This document shows, one piece after another, positions 16,946 to 26,041 of a stretch of DNA of 64,000 nucleotides. The stretch covers positions 37,281-101,280 of the forward strand of contig NZ_JAJSEE010000008.1 in the NCBI RefSeq assembly GCF_023555375.1. The letters run 5' to 3'. Both the position numbers and the translations under genes were made by a program. Below the pieces are notes generated by a model. That model saw only the letters and a list, made by a program, of their open reading frames with translations. It had not been told where the DNA came from and made no database searches. The stretch is from Guyparkeria hydrothermalis. GTDB lineage: Bacteria > Pseudomonadota > Gammaproteobacteria > Halothiobacillales > Halothiobacillaceae. Each line of letters starts with the position of its first letter. The stretch's first letter is position 1.

Positions 16946-18349
16946 ATGAGCGCACTCGACGCCTTCCTCGACCAGCTTGCCCACGTCCTGCCGGCCGAAC
17001 GCATCCTCCGGGATGCCGGCTCGACCTGGGCCTACGGCATGGACAACAGCCGGGTTCATCACGCCCCGGCGGTGGTGGTCTTCCCGGAAGATCACGACGA
17101 GGTGGCCGAGATCATGCGCCTGGCCTACGCCCACCGCGTGCCGGTGACCACGCGCGGACGCGGCACGGGCACGGCCGGCGGCTCGGTGCCGGTACGCGGC
17201 GGGGTGGTGCTGGTCACCGATCGCATGACCCGGGTGCTCGACTTTCGCCCCGAGGACCGCCTGATCGTGGTCCAGACCGGGATGATCAACGCCGACCTGC
17301 AACGGATCGTCGGCGAACGGGGCTTTTTCTGGCCACCCGACCCGACCAGCAATGCCCTGTGCACCATCGGCGGCAACCTCGGCTGCAACGCCGCCGGTCC
17401 GCACGCGGTCAAATACGGCACCACGCGGGAGAACGTGTTGGGCCTCAAGGCCGTCGACGGCCGGGGCCGGACCATCAAGGCCGGCTCGCAGACCACCAAG
17501 GGCGTGGTCGGGCATGACCTGACCCGGCTGCTGATCGGCTGCGAGGGCACGCTGGGCGTGATCACCGAAGCAACGCTCAAGCTCACGCCGCTGCCCGAGA
17601 CCCGGCGCCTGCTGCGCGCCTTCTACCCGGACATGCATGCCGCCTCGGCGGCGGTCTCGCGCGTGATGGCCCAGCCGGCCACCCCGGCGGCGATCGAGTT
17701 CATCGACGGCAATGCCCTCGACCTGCTGCGCAAGAACTCGGCGGTCGAGATCCCATCATCCGCGGGGGCCATGCTGATGATCGAGGTCGACGGCGACGAG
17801 AGCGGTATCGACGCGACGGTCGAACGGGTGGTCGCGGCGGCGCGCTCGCCGGAGGCCGACATCGCCGTCGCGCAGACCGCCGAGGAACAGGCGCGGCTGT
17901 GGGCCGCCCGCAAGGCACTCTCGCCCACCCTGCGCCAGGTCGCGCCGAAGAAGATCAACGAGGACGTGGTCGTGCCGGTCTCGCGCATCCCGCGCCTGAT
18001 CGAGACCCTGGACGAGATCGCCACCCGGCATGCCATCACCATCGTCAGCTTCGGTCACGCCGGCAACGGCAACATCCACGTCAACCTGCTGGTCGACCCG
18101 GACGATCCGGCGCAGATGGCCGGCGCCGAGCAGGCCCTGGACGAGGTGTTCGACGCGGTGCTGCGCCTCGACGGCACGCTCTCCGGCGAGCATGGCATCG
18201 GGCTGGTCAAGCGTGAGTTCGTCTCCCGCGAGATCCCGCCGGATTCGCTCGACCTGATGCGCGGCATCAAGGCGGTCTTCGACCCGGCCGGCATCCTCAA
18301 CCCGCACAAGAAACTGCCCGACCGACCCGACGAGGCATTGCCGTCCTGA
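16946..18349 (+). CDS. FAD-binding oxidase, GlcD/D-lactate dehydrogenase family
   Basis: 467 residues. N-terminal PCMH-type FAD-binding domain (VPVTTRGRGTGTAGGSVPV and CTIGGNLGCNAAGPHAVKYG) and a C-terminal FAD-oxidase cap with the metal/substrate region SFGHAGNGNIHVNLL and LSGEHGIGLVKREF. This is the glycolate oxidase GlcD/D-lactate dehydrogenase/2-hydroxyglutarate dehydrogenase family. In a CO2-fixing cell, glycolate from photorespiration is a reasonable substrate, but no glcE or glcF is adjacent. The start at 16946 is five bases after the SIS gene. Confidence 0.88.
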   Translation: MSALDAFLDQLAHVLPAERILRDAGSTWAYGMDNSRVHHAPAVVVFPEDHDEVAEIMRLAYAHRVPVTTRGRGTGTAGGSVPVRGGVVLVTDRMTRVLDFRPEDRLIVVQTGMINADLQRIVGERGFFWPPDPTSNALCTIGGNLGCNAAGPHAVKYGTTRENVLGLKAVDGRGRTIKAGSQTTKGVVGHDLTRLLIGCEGTLGVITEATLKLTPLPETRRLLRAFYPDMHAASAAVSRVMAQPATPAAIEFIDGNALDLLRKNSAVEIPSSAGAMLMIEVDGDESGIDATVERVVAAARSPEADIAVAQTAEEQARLWAARKALSPTLRQVAPKKINEDVVVPVSRIPRLIETLDEIATRHAITIVSFGHAGNGNIHVNLLVDPDDPAQMAGAEQALDEVFDAVLRLDGTLSGEHGIGLVKREFVSREIPPDSLDLMRGIKAVFDPAGILNPHKKLPDRPDEALPS

Positions 18350-18370
18350 CTCTGTGGCAGACTGTGCCGT

Positions 18371-18554
18371 CTAGGGAAACTCTGCAAGAATGCCATGCCA
18401 CTCTGGCTTGCCCCGCAGGGCACGCCTTGAGCCGGGCACCTGCTGCGTTGTCGTCCTTGGAAAGGGAATCACCCTTCCGCGGCGGACGAACGCCTTGCAT
18501 CTGCCCGGCTCAAGGCGCGCAGAGGGTTATGGCATTCATGCAGAGTTTTCCTAA
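18371..18554. mobile_element. Inverted-repeat MITE, short copy B (left arm deleted)
   Basis: Core 18375-18550 (176 bp), flanked by CTAG on the left and CTAA on the right. Compared with the full copy at 44806-45079 it lacks exactly the 90 bases equivalent to 44846-44935, which form the first hairpin arm; the second arm is kept. The ends differ slightly from consensus (GCAAGAATGCC, and GAGTTTTC at the right). It lies in the gap between the FAD oxidase and the CcsA-like gene. Confidence 0.85.
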
Positions 18555-18619
18555 CGACACGACCCCACTCGGCTGACCCGGGCCGATCCGGGGCCCCGAT
18601 TCCAGGAGGAGCGTCCCAC

Positions 18620-19441
18620 GTGGACCATAGCGTCACCTTTCTCGCCACCGCGACCATCACCGGCTTTGCACTGGCCACCATCCTGCTGCTGGTGGACCAG
18701 TGGCAACGCTTCGAGCGGCTTTCCTTCCGCCTGCCCGGTCTGCTGATCGCGGTCGCCGCCCTGGTCGGCCAGGGTGCCCTGCTCTACCAGCTGGGCTTCC
18801 AGCCCAACCCGGCCGCGCTCAACCTGAGCGTGCTCAATGCGCTCGCCGCGGTATTCGGCCTGGCCAGCGCGATCACGGTGGTTAGCGCCTTCCGCGAACG
18901 GCTCGAGGGCATCGCGGTGGTCTTGTTGCCGGTTACGGCCGTTACCGTGTTCCTGACCGTGTTCGTGCCCGAGTCGAACGTGCCCATCCGCACCGGCGAG
19001 ATCGCCCTGGATGCGCATATCCTGATCTCGCTGTCGGCCTATGCCCTGCTCACCCTGGCCGCCCTGCAGGGCGTGATGCTCCTGATCCAGCACCAGGCAC
19101 TGCACGGCCACCACCCGGCCGGCTGGATCCGTCGACTGCCGCCGATGGAATCGGTCGAGCAGCTGATGTTCCGCTTCATCGTCATCGGCTTTCTGCTGCT
19201 TACCCTGGCCCTGGTCACCGGCTTTCTGTTCCTGGAGAACATCTTCGCCCAGCACCTGGTGCACAAGACCGTCCTGTCGGTGATCGCCTGGGTGGTGTTC
19301 GCCGTGCTGCTCGCTGGTCGGCACATCGCCGGCTGGCGCGGGCGCACCGCGGTCCAGTGGACGCTGGCCGGCTTCATCCTGATGGGCCTGGCCTACTTCG
19401 GCACCAAGATCGTGCTCGAGTGGATCCTCAACCTCGGCTGA
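18620..19441 (+). CDS. CcsA/YpjD-type cytochrome c assembly membrane protein
   Basis: 273 residues, almost entirely membrane helices (about eight). It has histidines typical of the CcsA family in DAHILISLSAYALLTLAALQ and at HKTVLSVIAWVVFAVLLAGR. The full WWD heme-handling motif of CcmC/CcmF is not present, so it resembles the YpjD group rather than a complete haem exporter. It begins at a GTG (18620) with an AGGAGG ribosome binding site upstream. YpjD genes normally neighbour ffh and corB; corB is here but ffh is not within this window. Confidence 0.85.
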   Translation: MDHSVTFLATATITGFALATILLLVDQWQRFERLSFRLPGLLIAVAALVGQGALLYQLGFQPNPAALNLSVLNALAAVFGLASAITVVSAFRERLEGIAVVLLPVTAVTVFLTVFVPESNVPIRTGEIALDAHILISLSAYALLTLAALQGVMLLIQHQALHGHHPAGWIRRLPPMESVEQLMFRFIVIGFLLLTLALVTGFLFLENIFAQHLVHKTVLSVIAWVVFAVLLAGRHIAGWRGRTAVQWTLAGFILMGLAYFGTKIVLEWILNLG

Positions 19442-19613
19442 GCCACCCGGGTGAGCCCCGCTCGGGGCGCGCAGAAGACCTGACCAGGCGCGCCCCGAAC
19501 GCGCGCCGGGTCACCGGTGCCGGGCCGCGTGCGCCGACCACGACCACCCGGCTCGAAATACGGCGGTCTTCGCCGTACACTTCCCGCTGGTTCAATCACA
19601 AGCGCACCCCCTC

Positions 19614-20888
19614 TTGAACGAAATACCCTTAGGTTTTCTGTTCACGGCCCTGGCCGTGCTCATCGTCCTGTCCGCCTTCTTCTCCAGCTCGGAGACCGCG
19701 CTGATGGCGCTCAACCGCTACCGGTTGCGCCACCTGGCAAAGCAGGGTCAACGCGGCGCGGTGCTCGCCTCCCGGCTGCTCGACGAGCCCGATCGACTGA
19801 TCGGCCTGATCCTGCTGGGCAACAACTTCGTCAACATCCTCGCCTCGTCGATCGCCACCGTGATCGGCCTGCGGCTGTTCGGCGATTCCGGCATCGCGAT
19901 CGCGACCGGGGCGATGACCCTGCTGTTGCTGATCTTCGGCGAGGTGGCGCCCAAGACGGCCGCCGCGGTCTTCCCCGAACGGTTCGCCTTCCCGGCCTCG
20001 TTCGTCTACACGTTCCTGATCCGCCCGCTGCGTCCGGTGATCTGGCTGATCAACTGGCTGGCCAACGGCCTGCTCTCGATCTTCGGCCTGCACCCGAAGA
20101 ACCGGGGTTCGAACGCGCTGACACGCGCCGAATTGCACACCATCGTCCGCGAATCCGGCCAGCGCCTGCCGGACCTCGACCAGACCATGCTCCTGTCGGT
20201 GCTCGAGCTCGGCCAGGCCAGCGTCGAGGACATCATGATCCCGCGCGCCGAGATCGTCGGCATCGACATCACGCAGGACTGGGACGACATCCTCGACCAG
20301 CTGATCCACGCCCAGTACTCGCGGCTGCCGGTGTTCGAGGGCTCGGTCGAGCACACCATCGGCATCATCAACGTCCGCCGCCTGATCGGCCCGCTGATCG
20401 ACCAGAGCCTGACGCTCCCGCGTCTAAAGCGCCGGCTGGCCGAGCCCTACTACGTCCCCGAGGGCACGCCGCTGACCACCCAGCTGCTGAACTTCCAGCG
20501 CCAGGAGCGCCGCTCGGCACTGGTGGTCGACGAGTACGGCGACATCCAGGGCCTGGTGACGCTCGAGGACATCCTTGAGGAGATCGTCGGCGAGTTCACC
20601 ACCTCGCCCGACTCGGATCACGAGGGCATCACGCTCCAGGACGACGGGCGCTACATCGTGCGCGGCAACCTGCCGATCCGCGAGATCAACCGCGAGCTCG
20701 AGATCGAGCTGCCCACCGACGAGGCCAGCACGCTCAACGGTCTCGTGATCGAGCAACTGGAATCCCTGCCCACCGTGGGCGCCGCCGTCGAGCTGCCCGA
20801 TGCCCACATCGAGGTGCGCACGGTGAGAAAGCGCGCGGTCGACACGGCCCTGATCACCACCTTCAAGCGCGACGACAGCGAGGGCTGA
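19614..20888 (+). CDS. CorB-type (HlyC/CorC family) ion transporter with CBS domains
   Basis: 424 residues. N-terminal DUF21 membrane domain (ALIVLSAFFSSSETALMALN-like), a paired CBS module (EDIMIPRAEIVGIDI and YGDIQGLVTLEDILEEIVGE) and a C-terminal CorC_HlyC domain. The family (CorB/YfjD, related to CNNM) is linked to magnesium and cobalt efflux. The start is a TTG at 19614; alternative starts would remove the first helix. The 170-base gap before it holds two GC-rich stem-loops (19462-19498 and 19559-19577) with no T tract. Confidence 0.9.
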   Translation: MNEIPLGFLFTALAVLIVLSAFFSSSETALMALNRYRLRHLAKQGQRGAVLASRLLDEPDRLIGLILLGNNFVNILASSIATVIGLRLFGDSGIAIATGAMTLLLLIFGEVAPKTAAAVFPERFAFPASFVYTFLIRPLRPVIWLINWLANGLLSIFGLHPKNRGSNALTRAELHTIVRESGQRLPDLDQTMLLSVLELGQASVEDIMIPRAEIVGIDITQDWDDILDQLIHAQYSRLPVFEGSVEHTIGIINVRRLIGPLIDQSLTLPRLKRRLAEPYYVPEGTPLTTQLLNFQRQERRSALVVDEYGDIQGLVTLEDILEEIVGEFTTSPDSDHEGITLQDDGRYIVRGNLPIREINRELEIELPTDEASTLNGLVIEQLESLPTVGAAVELPDAHIEVRTVRKRAVDTALITTFKRDDSEG

Positions 20889-20894
20889 GGTCGC

Positions 20895-22277
20895 ATGGCG
20901 AAGAAGAGCCAGACCGCCTTCGTCTGCCGCGAGTGCGGTGCCGATCACCCCAAGTGGGCCGGCCGCTGCAGCGAATGCGGCGCCTGGAACAGCTTGGCCG
21001 AGATGCGCCTGCCGGGCGGCAAGTCACCTGCCCGCGAGGTGGCCGGCTACGCCGGCGAGGCGCCGCGTATCACCGCCATCGGCGAGGTGGAGGTCTCCGA
21101 CACCCCACGCGAATCGAGCGGGCTGGGCGAACTCGACCGTGTGCTTGGCGGCGGGCTGGTGCCCGGCTCGGTGGTGCTGCTCGGCGGCGACCCGGGCATC
21201 GGCAAGTCCACCCTGCTCCTGCAGACGGTGCTCGGCCTGCAGGACCGCATCGAATGCCTGTACGTCACCGGCGAGGAATCCCTGCAGCAGGTCGCCCTGC
21301 GCGGTCGGCGGCTGGGCACGGACCTGGCCGGGCGGGCCGGCGAATTGACCCTGCTCTCCGAGACACGCATCGAGTCGATCCTCGCGGCCTGCTCGAAATC
21401 CCTGCCGGGGCTGATGGTGGTCGACTCGATCCAGACGCTCTACACCGAGGAGCTCTCGGCCGCGCCGGGTTCGGTATCGCAGCTCAGGGAGGCGACCGCC
21501 CAACTGGTGCGTTTCGCCAAGCGCCATGACGTGATCGTGCTGATCGTCGGCCACGTGACGAAGGAAGGGGCGCTGGCCGGCCCGCGCGTGCTCGAGCACA
21601 TGGTCGACACGGTGCTCTACTTCGAGGGCGACCCCGGCGCGCGCTTTCGCGTCATCCGCGCGGTCAAGAACCGCTTCGGCGCCGCCAACGAGGTGGGCGT
21701 GTTCGGCATGACCGACCATGGCCTGAAACCCGTCTCCAATCCCTCGGCCATCTTCCTCTCCCGCCACGAGAAGCCGGTACCCGGCAGCGTGGTGATGGTC
21801 ACCCGCGAGGGCACCCGGCCAATGCTGGTCGAGGTACAGGCCCTAGTGGCCGACCACCCCGGCGGCGGCTCGCGCCGGCTGACCGTGGGGCTCGACCAGA
21901 ACCGCTTGGCCATGCTGCTCGCCGTGCTGCACCGCCACGGCCAGGTCGCCCTGTTCGACCAAGACGTGTTCCTCAACGTGGTCGGCGGGGTGCGTGTCAA
22001 CGAGACCGCCGCGGATCTGGCCAGCCTGATCGCCATGCTCTCGAGCTTCCGCGACCGCCCGCTGCCGCAGGGGCTGGTGATCTTCGGCGAGGTGGGCCTG
22101 GCCGGCGAGATCCGCCCGGTCCCGGGCGGCCCGGAACGACTGACTGAGGCGGCCAAGCACGGCTTTACCCGCGCGATCGTCCCAAGGGGCAACAAGCCGA
22201 CCAAGCCGATCGACGGGCTCGAGGTCATCGCCGTGGCCCACCTCGACGAGGCCATCGAGGCCGTCGACACCTTCTGA
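20895..22277 (+). CDS. radA: DNA repair protein RadA
   Basis: 460 residues with the complete RadA layout: N-terminal zinc finger (CRECG and CSECG), RecA-like ATPase with Walker A (GGDPGIGKSTLLLQT), the KNRFG motif and a C-terminal Lon-protease-like domain. RadA drives branch migration of recombination intermediates with RecA. It starts six bases after corB, which suggests co-transcription. Confidence 0.97.
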   Translation: MAKKSQTAFVCRECGADHPKWAGRCSECGAWNSLAEMRLPGGKSPAREVAGYAGEAPRITAIGEVEVSDTPRESSGLGELDRVLGGGLVPGSVVLLGGDPGIGKSTLLLQTVLGLQDRIECLYVTGEESLQQVALRGRRLGTDLAGRAGELTLLSETRIESILAACSKSLPGLMVVDSIQTLYTEELSAAPGSVSQLREATAQLVRFAKRHDVIVLIVGHVTKEGALAGPRVLEHMVDTVLYFEGDPGARFRVIRAVKNRFGAANEVGVFGMTDHGLKPVSNPSAIFLSRHEKPVPGSVVMVTREGTRPMLVEVQALVADHPGGGSRRLTVGLDQNRLAMLLAVLHRHGQVALFDQDVFLNVVGGVRVNETAADLASLIAMLSSFRDRPLPQGLVIFGEVGLAGEIRPVPGGPERLTEAAKHGFTRAIVPRGNKPTKPIDGLEVIAVAHLDEAIEAVDTF

Positions 22278-22302
22278 GCCTGGCTCGTTCCGGCCACGGC
22301 TT

Positions 22303-22331
22303 TTGGCCGCCCCACCCCGCAACGATATAAT
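22303..22331 (+). promoter_or_regulatory. Sigma-70 type promoter for xseB-ispA-dxs
   Basis: TTGGCC (22303-22308), a 17-base spacer and a perfect TATAAT (22326-22331). The first base of RNA would fall near 22338, giving a leader of about 20 bases before xseB. It would drive the xseB-ispA-dxs-queD group. Confidence 0.55.
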
Positions 22332-22357
22332 CGGGGCCGCTATCCGAGAGGCTTCCC

Positions 22358-22639
22358 ATGGATTCTTCCCCCGCGTCCAAGACCATCAATCCGCAGACCG
22401 TCGAGAACGGCGATCCCTCCGCGATCACCCGCTACGAGCAGGCCCTGGCCGAGCTTGAGCAGATCGTCGCGCGCCTGGAGACCGGCGAGCAGAGCCTCGA
22501 GCAGTCGCTGAAGGACTACGAGCGCGGTGTCGAGCTCGAGCGCCAGTGCCAGCGCGCCCTCGACGAAGCCGAGCGACGCGTGGCCGCGATCAACGAGCCG
22601 GACGCCGACGAGCCCGGACGCAACGAGCGCTCGTCCTGA
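22358..22639 (+). CDS. xseB: Exodeoxyribonuclease VII small subunit
   Basis: 93 residues. The XseB core is clear: YEQALAELEQIVARLETGEQ followed by LEQSLKDYERGVELERQCQR. It joins XseA in exonuclease VII, which degrades single-stranded DNA. The order xseB-ispA-dxs is widespread in gammaproteobacteria. The N-terminus is about 15-20 residues longer than in E. coli. Confidence 0.95.
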   Translation: MDSSPASKTINPQTVENGDPSAITRYEQALAELEQIVARLETGEQSLEQSLKDYERGVELERQCQRALDEAERRVAAINEPDADEPGRNERSS

Positions 22640-22644
22640 CGCCC

Positions 22645-23619
22645 GTGACCGACACGACGCCTCACGTCCCCGGCACCCCCCTGACCGCCCCGGACGGTTT
22701 CGACGACTGGCTGACCGAGTTCCGCGACCAGGTGGAGCACCGGCTGACCGAGTCGCTCGACCGCCGGCTCGCCGACACCCCGCCCCGACTGGCAACCGCC
22801 CTGCGCCACGCCACCCTCGGCGGCGGCAAGCGATTCCGCCCGGCCCTGGTCTTCCTCGGCAGCCTGATCGGCCGCCCGTGGCCCGCGACGACCGAGGCGC
22901 GCTTCGACAGCCTGTGGCCGGCGGCGATCGCCGTCGAACTCGTGCACGTCTACTCGCTGGTCCACGACGACCTGCCAAGCATGGACGACGACGACCTGCG
23001 TCGCGGGCGCCCCACCCTGCACCGCGCCTTCGACGAGGCCACCGCCATCCTCGCCGGTGATGCCCTGCAGAGCCTGGCCTTCACCACGCTGGCCGAGGCA
23101 CCGGCCGATGTTTCGATCCGGCTCGACTGGACGCGCCAGCTCGCCGCGGCGATCGGCCCGGCGGGCATGGTCGGCGGCCAGGCGATCGACCTCGCCCTGG
23201 CCGGGCAGGCGGGGGACGAGGACGGGCCGGACCTGGCCCGACTGGCGGACCTGCACGATCGCAAGACCGGCGCACTGATCCGCGCCTCGCTGATCATGGG
23301 CGCTCGCTGGGCCGGCCTGCCGGAACGCCAGTTGCGACTGGTCGACCGTTTCGGTCGGCTGCTGGGGCGCGCCTTCCAGATCCAGGACGACATCCTCGAC
23401 GTCACCGGCTCGGCCGACGACCTGGGCAAGACCCCGGGCAAGGACGCCGCCGCCGACAAGTGCTCCTACGTCACCGTCGCCGGCCTCGACGGGGCGCGAC
23501 GCGAGCTCGACGACACCGTGCGCCATGCCCACGCCGTGTTGTGGGAGATGGGCACCCTCGGCGCCGACCCGGAGGCATTGTCCGCCTGTCTCGACTTCGT
23601 GACCCGGCGCAACCACTGA
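22645..23619 (+). CDS. ispA: Farnesyl diphosphate synthase (polyprenyl synthetase family)
   Basis: 324 residues. First aspartate-rich motif DDLPSMDDDDLRRGRPT and second motif IQDDILDVTGSADDLGKTPG are intact. It condenses IPP with DMAPP/GPP to farnesyl diphosphate, the precursor of quinone side chains and undecaprenyl carrier. The start is a GTG at 22645, five bases after xseB. The stop overlaps the dxs ATG (TGATG). Confidence 0.94.
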   Translation: MTDTTPHVPGTPLTAPDGFDDWLTEFRDQVEHRLTESLDRRLADTPPRLATALRHATLGGGKRFRPALVFLGSLIGRPWPATTEARFDSLWPAAIAVELVHVYSLVHDDLPSMDDDDLRRGRPTLHRAFDEATAILAGDALQSLAFTTLAEAPADVSIRLDWTRQLAAAIGPAGMVGGQAIDLALAGQAGDEDGPDLARLADLHDRKTGALIRASLIMGARWAGLPERQLRLVDRFGRLLGRAFQIQDDILDVTGSADDLGKTPGKDAAADKCSYVTVAGLDGARRELDDTVRHAHAVLWEMGTLGADPEALSACLDFVTRRNH

Positions 23620-25544
23620 TGCCGCTGTCGCCCCGCCAAACGCACCTGCTGGACCTGATCGAACAGCCGGCCGATCTTCGCGCCCTCTCGCGCGGCTCGC
23701 TCGCCGCGCTTGCCGACGAGATGCGACATGCCCTGCTCGAGCAGGTCGAGGCGACCGGCGGGCACCTGGCCGCCAACCTCGGCGTGGTCGAGCTCACCCT
23801 GGCACTCCACCGGGTGTTCGACACCCCCCATGACCGGCTGGTCTGGGACGTCGGCCACCAGACCTACCTGCACAAGATGCTCACCGGTCGGCGCGGGTGG
23901 ATGAGCCGACTGCGCCAGCACGGCGGGCCGGCCGGCTTCACCCGGCGGGTGGAAAGCGAGTACGACCCCTTCGGCGCCGGCCACTCCAGCACCTCGATCA
24001 GCGCGGCACTCGGCATGGCCCTGGCCGCCGAACGCAAGGGCGAGGACCGCCAGGCGATCGCCGTCATCGGTGACGGGGCGATGACCGCCGGCCAGGCCTT
24101 CGAGGCCCTCAATCACGCCGGCGACCGGCAGGCGAACCTGTTGGTGATCCTCAACGACAACGAGATGAGCATCTCGGCGAACGTCGGTGCGCTGAACCAG
24201 CACCTGACCCGCCTGCGCAGCAACCCGCTGATCGAGCGTTTCCGCCATTCCGGCGAGGAAATGCTCGCCCAGGCCGGGCCGCTGGGCGAGCTGATCGGCT
24301 CGACGCGGGCCGGGTTGCGCGACGGGATGCGCCACCTGTTGGGCGCCTCGAGCCTGTTCGAGGAACTGGGCTTTCGCTACTTCGGTCCGATCGACGGCCA
24401 CGACCTCGACACCCTGCTCGACACCCTGTCCAACCTACGCCAACAAGACGGGCCGCGCCTGCTGCACGTGGTCACGCAGAAGGGCCGCGGCCTGGCCCCG
24501 GCCGAACGCGACCCGGTCGGGTTTCACGGCGTGGGTCGCAATGGGGTAAGCCGGGCGATGGCGTCCTCGGGTGACAAGGTCACCACGCCGGCCGGCCCGC
24601 CGACCTGGACCGAGGTGGCCGCCACCCGGCTGGAGCACCACGCCGCCAAGGACGAACGGGTGGTCGCGATCACGCCGGCGATGATCGAGGGTTCCGGGCT
24701 CAAGGGGTTTGCCGCCCGCTTCCCGGAGCGCCTCTACGACGTGGGCATCGCCGAGCAGCACGCGGTAACACTGGCCGGGGGACTCGCCACCGAGGGCATG
24801 CGCCCGGTGGTCGCGATCTACTCGACCTTCCTGCAACGCGCCTGGGACCAGGTGATCCACGACATCGCCCTGCAGGATCTGCCGGTGACCTTCCTGGTCG
24901 ATCGCGCCGGCCTGGTGGGCCCGGACGGCCCCACCCACGCCGGCAGCTTCGATCTTGCGCTCGCGACCAGCGTGCCGAATCTCGCCGTCGCCACCCCGGC
25001 CGACGCCCGCGATCTGGACGCGGCGATCGACTGGGCGCTGGCCCACGACGGACCGTGTCTCGTCCGCTATCCCCGTGACAAATGCCCGGCCGAGCTGGGT
25101 GGTCACGCATTGGCCGAGGGCATCACCGCTCCGACCCTGCTGCGTCGCAGCGCGGCGAAGGCGCCTCGGCGCGTCCTGGTGATCGGCGTCGGCGCGATGG
25201 TCGAGCGACTGATCCCGATCTGCGAGACGCTGGATGCCACCCTGGTCAACCTGCGCTGGGCGCGGCCGCTGGCAATCGAGCCGCTCGCCGAACTCGCTGC
25301 AGAGCACGACGCGGTCGTCACGGTCGAGGAAGGGGCGCGCATCGGCGGGGTCGGCAGCGAGCTGTTGCTGGCGCTGGCCGAGCGGGGCGTGAGTCGTCCG
25401 GGCCTGCGTCTGGGGATCGAGGACCGATTCATCGAACACGGCAGCCGCGAGGAGTGCCTGGCCGACACCGGGCTTGATTCTGGATCGATCGCCGCTAGTA
25501 TCGCCGCATTTATAGGGGACTCAGACAAGGTGAGCGCCACATGA
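23619..25544 (+). CDS. dxs: 1-deoxy-D-xylulose-5-phosphate synthase
   Basis: 641 residues, full length. Thiamine-diphosphate-binding features are present (GDGAMTAGQAFEALNHAG and the NDNEMSIS region), as are the HSSTSIS loop and the transketolase middle and C-terminal domains. It catalyses the first step of the non-mevalonate isoprenoid pathway, feeding ispA just upstream. The start ATG overlaps the ispA stop. The queD start overlaps its stop (ATGA). Confidence 0.97.
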   Translation: MPLSPRQTHLLDLIEQPADLRALSRGSLAALADEMRHALLEQVEATGGHLAANLGVVELTLALHRVFDTPHDRLVWDVGHQTYLHKMLTGRRGWMSRLRQHGGPAGFTRRVESEYDPFGAGHSSTSISAALGMALAAERKGEDRQAIAVIGDGAMTAGQAFEALNHAGDRQANLLVILNDNEMSISANVGALNQHLTRLRSNPLIERFRHSGEEMLAQAGPLGELIGSTRAGLRDGMRHLLGASSLFEELGFRYFGPIDGHDLDTLLDTLSNLRQQDGPRLLHVVTQKGRGLAPAERDPVGFHGVGRNGVSRAMASSGDKVTTPAGPPTWTEVAATRLEHHAAKDERVVAITPAMIEGSGLKGFAARFPERLYDVGIAEQHAVTLAGGLATEGMRPVVAIYSTFLQRAWDQVIHDIALQDLPVTFLVDRAGLVGPDGPTHAGSFDLALATSVPNLAVATPADARDLDAAIDWALAHDGPCLVRYPRDKCPAELGGHALAEGITAPTLLRRSAAKAPRRVLVIGVGAMVERLIPICETLDATLVNLRWARPLAIEPLAELAAEHDAVVTVEEGARIGGVGSELLLALAERGVSRPGLRLGIEDRFIEHGSREECLADTGLDSGSIAASIAAFIGDSDKVSAT

Positions 25545-25942
25545 GCACCGCGTATTCGCTGCCGTCAGGGGGCAGCTACACCCTGACCACCGAGGTCGAG
25601 TTCGCCGCCGCCCACCGGTTGCACGGCTACGACGGCAACTGCGCCCGGCTGCACGGCCACAACTGGCGCGTGGTGATCGAGGTCACCGGCCAGATGCTCG
25701 ACGAGGTCGGCATGGTGGTCGATTTCAAGGTCATCCGCGCCCAGGCGCGCGAGATCGCAAAGCGGCTCGATCACGCCTACCTCAACGAGGTGCCGCCGTT
25801 CGATTCGGTCAATCCCACCGCCGAACACATCGCGGCCTACTTCCACCAGGCGCTGGCCGCCGGCTTCGATACCGACGCCTACCGGGTCTCGGCCGTGACC
25901 GTCTGGGAGAACGACCGTTCGGCGGTCACGTTCCGCCCCTGA
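25541..25942 (+). CDS. queD: 6-carboxy-5,6,7,8-tetrahydropterin synthase QueD
   Basis: 133 residues with zinc-binding histidines (FAAAHRL and RLHGHNW), a catalytic cysteine (GNCARLHGHNW) and a conserved glutamate (VWENDRS). It converts dihydroneopterin triphosphate to 6-carboxytetrahydropterin in the queuosine pathway. Its substrate is the product of GTP cyclohydrolase I, and folE2 follows 100 bases later. Confidence 0.94.
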   Translation: MSTAYSLPSGGSYTLTTEVEFAAAHRLHGYDGNCARLHGHNWRVVIEVTGQMLDEVGMVVDFKVIRAQAREIAKRLDHAYLNEVPPFDSVNPTAEHIAAYFHQALAAGFDTDAYRVSAVTVWENDRSAVTFRP

Positions 25943-26041
25943 GGGAAACCCTGAGCCGCCCGGCGAGGCACGTTGCGACGTGCTAGAGTCTGGCCCCACG
26001 CGGCGCCAGCCCACCCCATTCACACAGCGTTTGAACTGCCC

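Noticed and set aside
25943..26041. Zur box before folE2
   Set aside because: No A+T-rich zinc-uptake operator pattern is present; only a short GC stem was seen.
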